A DNA stretch of 7,159 bases from Nanobdellota archaeon. GTDB taxonomy: Archaea; Nanobdellota; Nanobdellia; Woesearchaeales; GW2011-AR15. The notes beneath the pieces are model-generated. The model was not told the origin of the DNA and searched no databases. It saw only the letters and a program-made list of their open reading frames with translations. Positions 3,895 to 7,159 of the stretch are shown piece after piece. Within the stretch, counting starts at the first letter, position 1; every line of letters begins with the position of its first letter. The DNA lies in assembly GCA_018815145.1 (NCBI GenBank), contig JAHIYL010000083.1:1-7159 (forward strand), given 5' to 3'. Made by a program: the position numbers and the translations under genes.

Positions 3895-6286
3895 TTAAAT
3901 CCTTGTAGAATGCAATTCTTACTTTATGATTTCGTTCTCCATATTCTTTGCATAGCAATTCTTTTTTAGTATAGTATCCTTCAGCCTCCATGTTACTAAC
4001 TAAATCAATAATATTATGTCTTCTCGACTGTGCCAATTTAATTCTAGTTCCGAGAGGTATATCAACTTTTTCATTTTGATCAAGCCTTAAAGTAACATAT
4101 CCTTGTTCCCGCATTTTTTCTTCACTAGGTAGGTGTCCAGGAGCATCCTCTGCAAGGTCAATTATACCATATCTCTCATAATGGCCATCCTTGTTGATCT
4201 TGTGCTGTAATCTTAGATAATCCGGATGAATACCAAGAAGTCTTTCAAACAAAGTCTTCGGAATACCGCCAGTATCAACATATTCTTCCAGTATCTTCTC
4301 TTTTTCAATCTCAAGAATAATCACATGAGGAGCATGTCCTTCATACATAAATCTTCTTAAGAACTCCATATCATCAGGTTGATTAGATAGAAGATTTCCT
4401 CCTATAAATGTAACTCTTGGTTTATATGATGGTTTAACATTTTCTTCACCAAAAACCTCATAATCCTCTGGACCCATCTTATCCAGATCTATATGATGTG
4501 GAATATACTCACTGTCAGGATCCTTGAATTTTTCAGCCAGTTTTATCATACCTTCAGAAAATTCAAGTGAATGAAGCTCATGATTTCCTTTAAATGCCGC
4601 ATCCATGGCTTCCTTAATTACAGCACCTTTTACCATTGAACCTGATCCAGGATAGACAATTTCCCATGATTCATTGTGAATTTGTGGATCCTTTTCAGCA
4701 ATAATCTCTTTTAGAGCTGGAACAAATTCGAATATATATTGGAGTTCCTCTCTGACTTTATTTTTGTAGGCTTCAGGATTCTTAATTCTTTCAGCATAAT
4801 ATTTGCTTGCAAGTTCATGAGGCCTATACATATGCTTCATACTGGGGATTAGGTTTGGTTCCCATCCGTTGTCAATTCCTAATTTAATTTCATTATATAT
4901 TTGGGTTCTAACATCATTGTAGAGTCGTTCTTCTTCCTCAACAACCCTGAAAATATTGTCGGCATAATGCTTTAGATGAGCAGGTGGATCAAATGATAAT
5001 GTTTCAGGAATTTCCTGCATAGCATACGTTTGGAAATATTGTTTGCTTACTTTTTGTCGAATCAATGCTCCAAAATATGGTTTGATATCATCCATGATAT
5101 TTAGTGCAAGATCTGTTGTATAATAAAAAAGAGCCATTGATTGCGAAATATTTGACGCTATCTCATACGGTAAAAGATGTCCCAAAGACCTTTCTAGCCT
5201 CATAGTATTTGCAGCATGAATTATTAGGTCTTTGATTAGAGTTGCAGCAAGATATCTTTTATCAGAATCCTTAGGTATTGTTGAAAGATATCTATTTGCA
5301 TATGATGCACATAAACCAGCTAGCACATATCCTGCAATAAAATCCTCTTCTGACTTGGCTGACATTAAATAATCCAAAGCATATGTTGAGGAAGGATCAG
5401 ATATATCATTTTGCTTCCAAAGAAAAGCTCTTTCCAGATTATTTTCTGCTGGTATTGATACCTCTCTACTAGTCCTAAGTAATTCATCCAAACCAAATCC
5501 CTTGAGAAATGTGCTCAAATAATTGTCATGAAATCTTGATTCTAATTTCAAAGGACCAATTACATTATTTTCAAATTTCTGAAAATTCTTTAAAAAAATG
5601 TAATACTGCTTATGCATAGGCATATTATGTTTTTCCTTAGGCTCAATCAACTTCAGGTGATTAGCTTTTGCTATTCTTAGAGTATCATGCAGTGTAAAAC
5701 CTGCTGTTTCATTCATATACTCATTTATATAGAATAAAAACAAGCTCATAACTTCTGCAGATGGGAAAAGGTCTTCATATTCTGCAAAAAGAAATGGAGA
5801 TTGTTCTGCAGTGGAAATAATTGCATCTTCTCCTCTGACAATATTTCTATCACTAATAACTGCTAATTCTATAAACATTTGCAACATTCCATTTTTTGAT
5901 AGTGCATCAAGATTCTCTCTAATATATATCCAAAATGATTCTGTATCCATTTTGGCAAGTCTATTCGAGTCAACAGTTTTTCCGAATACGGATGCCATAT
6001 TCATTGGCATATATTCATGTTCACTAACTCCTAAAACAAGCAAAGAAAGCAATTCATCAATTGATTCTGTGTTTTCTCGACTATCTGTAGATACACTAGT
6101 TATTGTGTCATGAACAGTATGAATTAAAGCATCTAATGTAAATCTATGAAATCCAGGTGGAAATGCTTTTTTTCCTCCTCTCTGTTCATCATATTTATCC
6201 AAGAAACCATATCCATCTTGTCTGATTCCTTCACAAGCTAATTCATAAGGTGATGATGGAAAATGCGGATTTAGTGTTGATATCAT
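3875..6286 (-). CDS. Large protein with C-terminal EgtD-like SAM methyltransferase domain
   Basis: 803 residues. Residues 1 to about 535 match nothing I recognise; they look mostly alpha-helical, without signal peptide or membrane helices. Residues about 540-797 look like a SAM-dependent methyltransferase of the EgtD/Methyltransf_33 type: IVYPGSGSMVKG (543-554) matches the GSGSxxK loop; LHSLEFSEGMIKLAEKF (571-587) matches the strand whose acidic residue (Glu575) binds the SAM ribose; RVTFIGGNLLSNQ (624-636) followed by DDMEFLRRF matches GSTIGN plus FLRRL; and TRIKLAQSRRHN (747-758) matches the TENSYKY region. By this alignment EgtD Asn166 corresponds to Asn635 and Ser284 to Ser754, but Glu282 corresponds to Ala752, so histidine is probably not the substrate. 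No FGE-sulfatase partner lies nearby. GAGGGAAG (6303-6296) precedes ATG 6286 by nine bases. The product is presumably cytoplasmic. Confidence 0.7.
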   Translation of the reverse strand: MISTLNPHFPSSPYELACEGIRQDGYGFLDKYDEQRGGKKAFPPGFHRFTLDALIHTVHDTITSVSTDSRENTESIDELLSLLVLGVSEHEYMPMNMASVFGKTVDSNRLAKMDTESFWIYIRENLDALSKNGMLQMFIELAVISDRNIVRGEDAIISTAEQSPFLFAEYEDLFPSAEVMSLFLFYINEYMNETAGFTLHDTLRIAKANHLKLIEPKEKHNMPMHKQYYIFLKNFQKFENNVIGPLKLESRFHDNYLSTFLKGFGLDELLRTSREVSIPAENNLERAFLWKQNDISDPSSTYALDYLMSAKSEEDFIAGYVLAGLCASYANRYLSTIPKDSDKRYLAATLIKDLIIHAANTMRLERSLGHLLPYEIASNISQSMALFYYTTDLALNIMDDIKPYFGALIRQKVSKQYFQTYAMQEIPETLSFDPPAHLKHYADNIFRVVEEEERLYNDVRTQIYNEIKLGIDNGWEPNLIPSMKHMYRPHELASKYYAERIKNPEAYKNKVREELQYIFEFVPALKEIIAEKDPQIHNESWEIVYPGSGSMVKGAVIKEAMDAAFKGNHELHSLEFSEGMIKLAEKFKDPDSEYIPHHIDLDKMGPEDYEVFGEENVKPSYKPRVTFIGGNLLSNQPDDMEFLRRFMYEGHAPHVIILEIEKEKILEEYVDTGGIPKTLFERLLGIHPDYLRLQHKINKDGHYERYGIIDLAEDAPGHLPSEEKMREQGYVTLRLDQNEKVDIPLGTRIKLAQSRRHNIIDLVSNMEAEGYYTKKELLCKEYGERNHKVRIAFYKDLTNPSIQ

Positions 6287-6384
6287 AATTAATTGCTTCC
6301 CTCATCACATATATTGATATCCTTCATTTTTCAATCCAAATTATATTCTGTCATCTACTAATCTCTTCCTGTTCTTACAGAATT

Positions 6385-6399
6385 ATTTATAAATCTTTC
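6385..6399 (-). promoter_or_regulatory. Candidate TATA box and BRE for the 803-residue gene
   Basis: The minus strand reads GAAAG followed by ATTTATAAAT, close to the archaeal BRE plus TATA consensus. It would start transcription near 6364 and give a leader of roughly 75 bases. A second candidate, AATATAATTT at 6347-6338, would start near 6317 and give a leader of about 30 bases that still contains the GAGGGAAG motif. The sequence alone does not decide between them; both may be used. Confidence 0.4.
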
Positions 6400-6447
6400 T
6401 ATATTTTAACTACTTTGCAATACTAACAGAATAATCCCTAACCTTCC

Positions 6448-6864
6448 TTATGATATGGCCATATTTGGTACATACCTTGTGACATATTCAATCATCTTGT
6501 CCGGGCTGAATAGGTTTGCATAGAATTGATGCATTGCAATTGCAGCCACCTTCTGGTAAGTGTTTAAGTCCTGATTTTTGAACCCAAGTGAATCATAATC
6601 TTTGGCAACAATTTTATCATAGTCCCCTTTCAGATTCAGACACTCCCGAATATATTCATCTGAACAAAAATCTATTGAAGGTTTGGCGGAAAAATAACTA
6701 CCAATGTAAAATCCCGGTATGATTGTGAATGCTTCTCTTTCCAAATCTGTCAAATTACTTGCCTTTAAATTGTTATGTACAGTATTCATATCTGCACTGT
6801 ATTGGCCAAAAATCTCTTTGCGTCTTTTCGATACTATTGCACTGACACAGAAGTTATGAAACAT
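6448..6864 (-). CDS. Hypothetical protein, possibly a 3' remnant of a truncated gene
   Basis: An open frame of 138 codons at most; no family is recognised. Residues 1 to about 15 (MFHNFCVSAIVSK) are encoded where the frame overlaps the end of the transposase remnant and just beyond it, so they may be accidental. From about residue 26 (MNTVHNNLKASNLTDLE) onward the sequence looks like an ordinary soluble, helical protein, with aromatic-rich segments such as IIPGFYIGSYF and a C-terminal helix near MHQFYANLFSPDKM. No TATA box or ribosome binding site precedes either possible start. Overlap of its start with a broken IS630-type transposase suggests an older, longer gene lost its 5' end when the element inserted. 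The alternative is a small gene starting at ATG 6789. It ends 161 bases before the 803-residue gene begins and shares its strand. Confidence 0.4.
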   Translation of the reverse strand: MFHNFCVSAIVSKRRKEIFGQYSADMNTVHNNLKASNLTDLEREAFTIIPGFYIGSYFSAKPSIDFCSDEYIRECLNLKGDYDKIVAKDYDSLGFKNQDLNTYQKVAAIAMHQFYANLFSPDKMIEYVTRYVPNMAIS

Positions 6865-7099
6865 AATATCTTTTCAGTTTTGCATCTGCCTTTTCACTTG
6901 TAAACTTCCAGTCTATTTTTTTTCGTTGTAAATTTCTTTTTGAAGACCAATGTTTGATTTCATTCATTAGCGTTTGTTTGTCTTTAATTCTTGTATCAGT
7001 ACATTCTGCATCCATGACACTTATTTCAATTTCAGCAACATTAAGCCAACTGGCGTGTACAGGTGTATAACAGTAGTTCCGATTGAAATTTCTTCTCCT
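6854..7099 (-). pseudogene. C-terminal remnant of an IS630-family transposase
   Basis: The minus strand encodes 81 residues without a start codon, ending at TAA 6856-6854. The section YTPVHASWLNVAEIEISV matches the hallmark end of IS630/Tc1-type DDE transposases (consensus HYTPxHASWLNxxEIxxS), including the glutamate after WLNVA that serves as the third catalytic acid. The tail IDWKFTSEKADAKLKRYY matches the usual WxFTxxDARxKLKRLY ending. Upstream the same frame carries TAG (7102-7100), then TAA and TGA within the last 60 bases of the window, and neither other frame continues the transposase. The catalytic core and N-terminus are thus absent or decayed here. No terminal inverted repeat or target duplication could be defined. 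The stop lies inside the start of the 138-codon frame. Confidence 0.75.
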
Positions 7100-7159
7100 C
7101 TATAGAGTTTTTTAGAAAAAGATGGGAAAATGTTTATTCTCCCATCACCTTATTATAGT

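Noticed and set aside
5811..6113. A 100-codon plus-strand frame.
   Set aside because: It is antisense to the 803-residue gene, has no promoter or ribosome binding site, and has serine/isoleucine-rich mirror composition.
6289..6327. A 12-codon upstream frame (MKDINICDEGSN) ending three bases before the 803-residue gene, as a possible leader peptide.
   Set aside because: It has no repeated regulatory codons, no attenuator-like hairpins and no ribosome binding site, so chance is the simpler explanation.
6453..6464. Perfect palindrome ATATGGCCATAT near the 3' end of the 138-codon frame.
   Set aside because: It is short and inside a reading frame, with no associated promoter; it is expected by chance in a window of this size.
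7121..7146. Inverted repeat GATGGGA ... TCCCATC with a 12-base interior, upstream of the transposase remnant.
   Set aside because: It could be an element end or a terminator, but it is short, there is no T-run in the right place and no second copy in the window.

Overview
This AT-rich window reads as archaeal DNA. TATA boxes of the archaeal type sit about 24-30 bases before two start codons, which points to leaderless transcripts. The one regulator is a tandem Lrp/AsnC protein of an archaeal kind, and most other genes resemble nothing well characterised. An uncultivated lineage such as a DPANN or related archaeon would fit, but no phylogenetic marker is present, so this is inference.

Layout. 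Bases 1-177 hold the start of a membrane-anchored protein on the minus strand, cut by the window edge and more GC-rich than the rest. Bases 225-581 hold a small minus-strand protein whose first third looks like the start of a Rossmann fold. Bases 582-942 contain no convincing gene. Bases 643-888 instead form a dense, GC-rich nest of near-perfect inverted repeats. It includes two related hairpin-pair modules whose sequences differ while their pairing is kept. This is the best candidate for an undescribed structured RNA or DNA element.

Bases 943-2823 (minus) are a two-gene operon: a 62-residue protein with a C-terminal membrane segment, abutting a thiolase-like protein of about 560 residues. 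The latter has lost the nucleophilic cysteine and carries a multi-pass membrane region where the rest of a thiolase would be. A tandem Lrp/AsnC regulator is divergent from it (2935-3894, plus) across a 111-base gap with a promoter on each side, so it may regulate this operon. The regulator's 3' end overlaps by 20 bases the 3' end of a convergent 803-residue protein (3875-6286, minus). That protein joins about 535 unfamiliar, probably helical residues to a C-terminal SAM-dependent methyltransferase domain resembling the EgtD/Methyltransf_33 class.

The right end is decayed. An open frame of at most 138 codons (6448-6864) with no visible promoter begins inside the 3' end of a broken IS630-type transposase (6854-7099). 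It may be the remnant of a gene truncated when the element arrived. No tRNA, rRNA, CRISPR array or complete insertion sequence was seen.

If the central genes work together, the simplest reading is an Lrp-controlled, membrane-bound, catalytically altered thiolase-fold protein with a small membrane partner, next to an unusual methyltransferase. The sequence does not reveal substrates.
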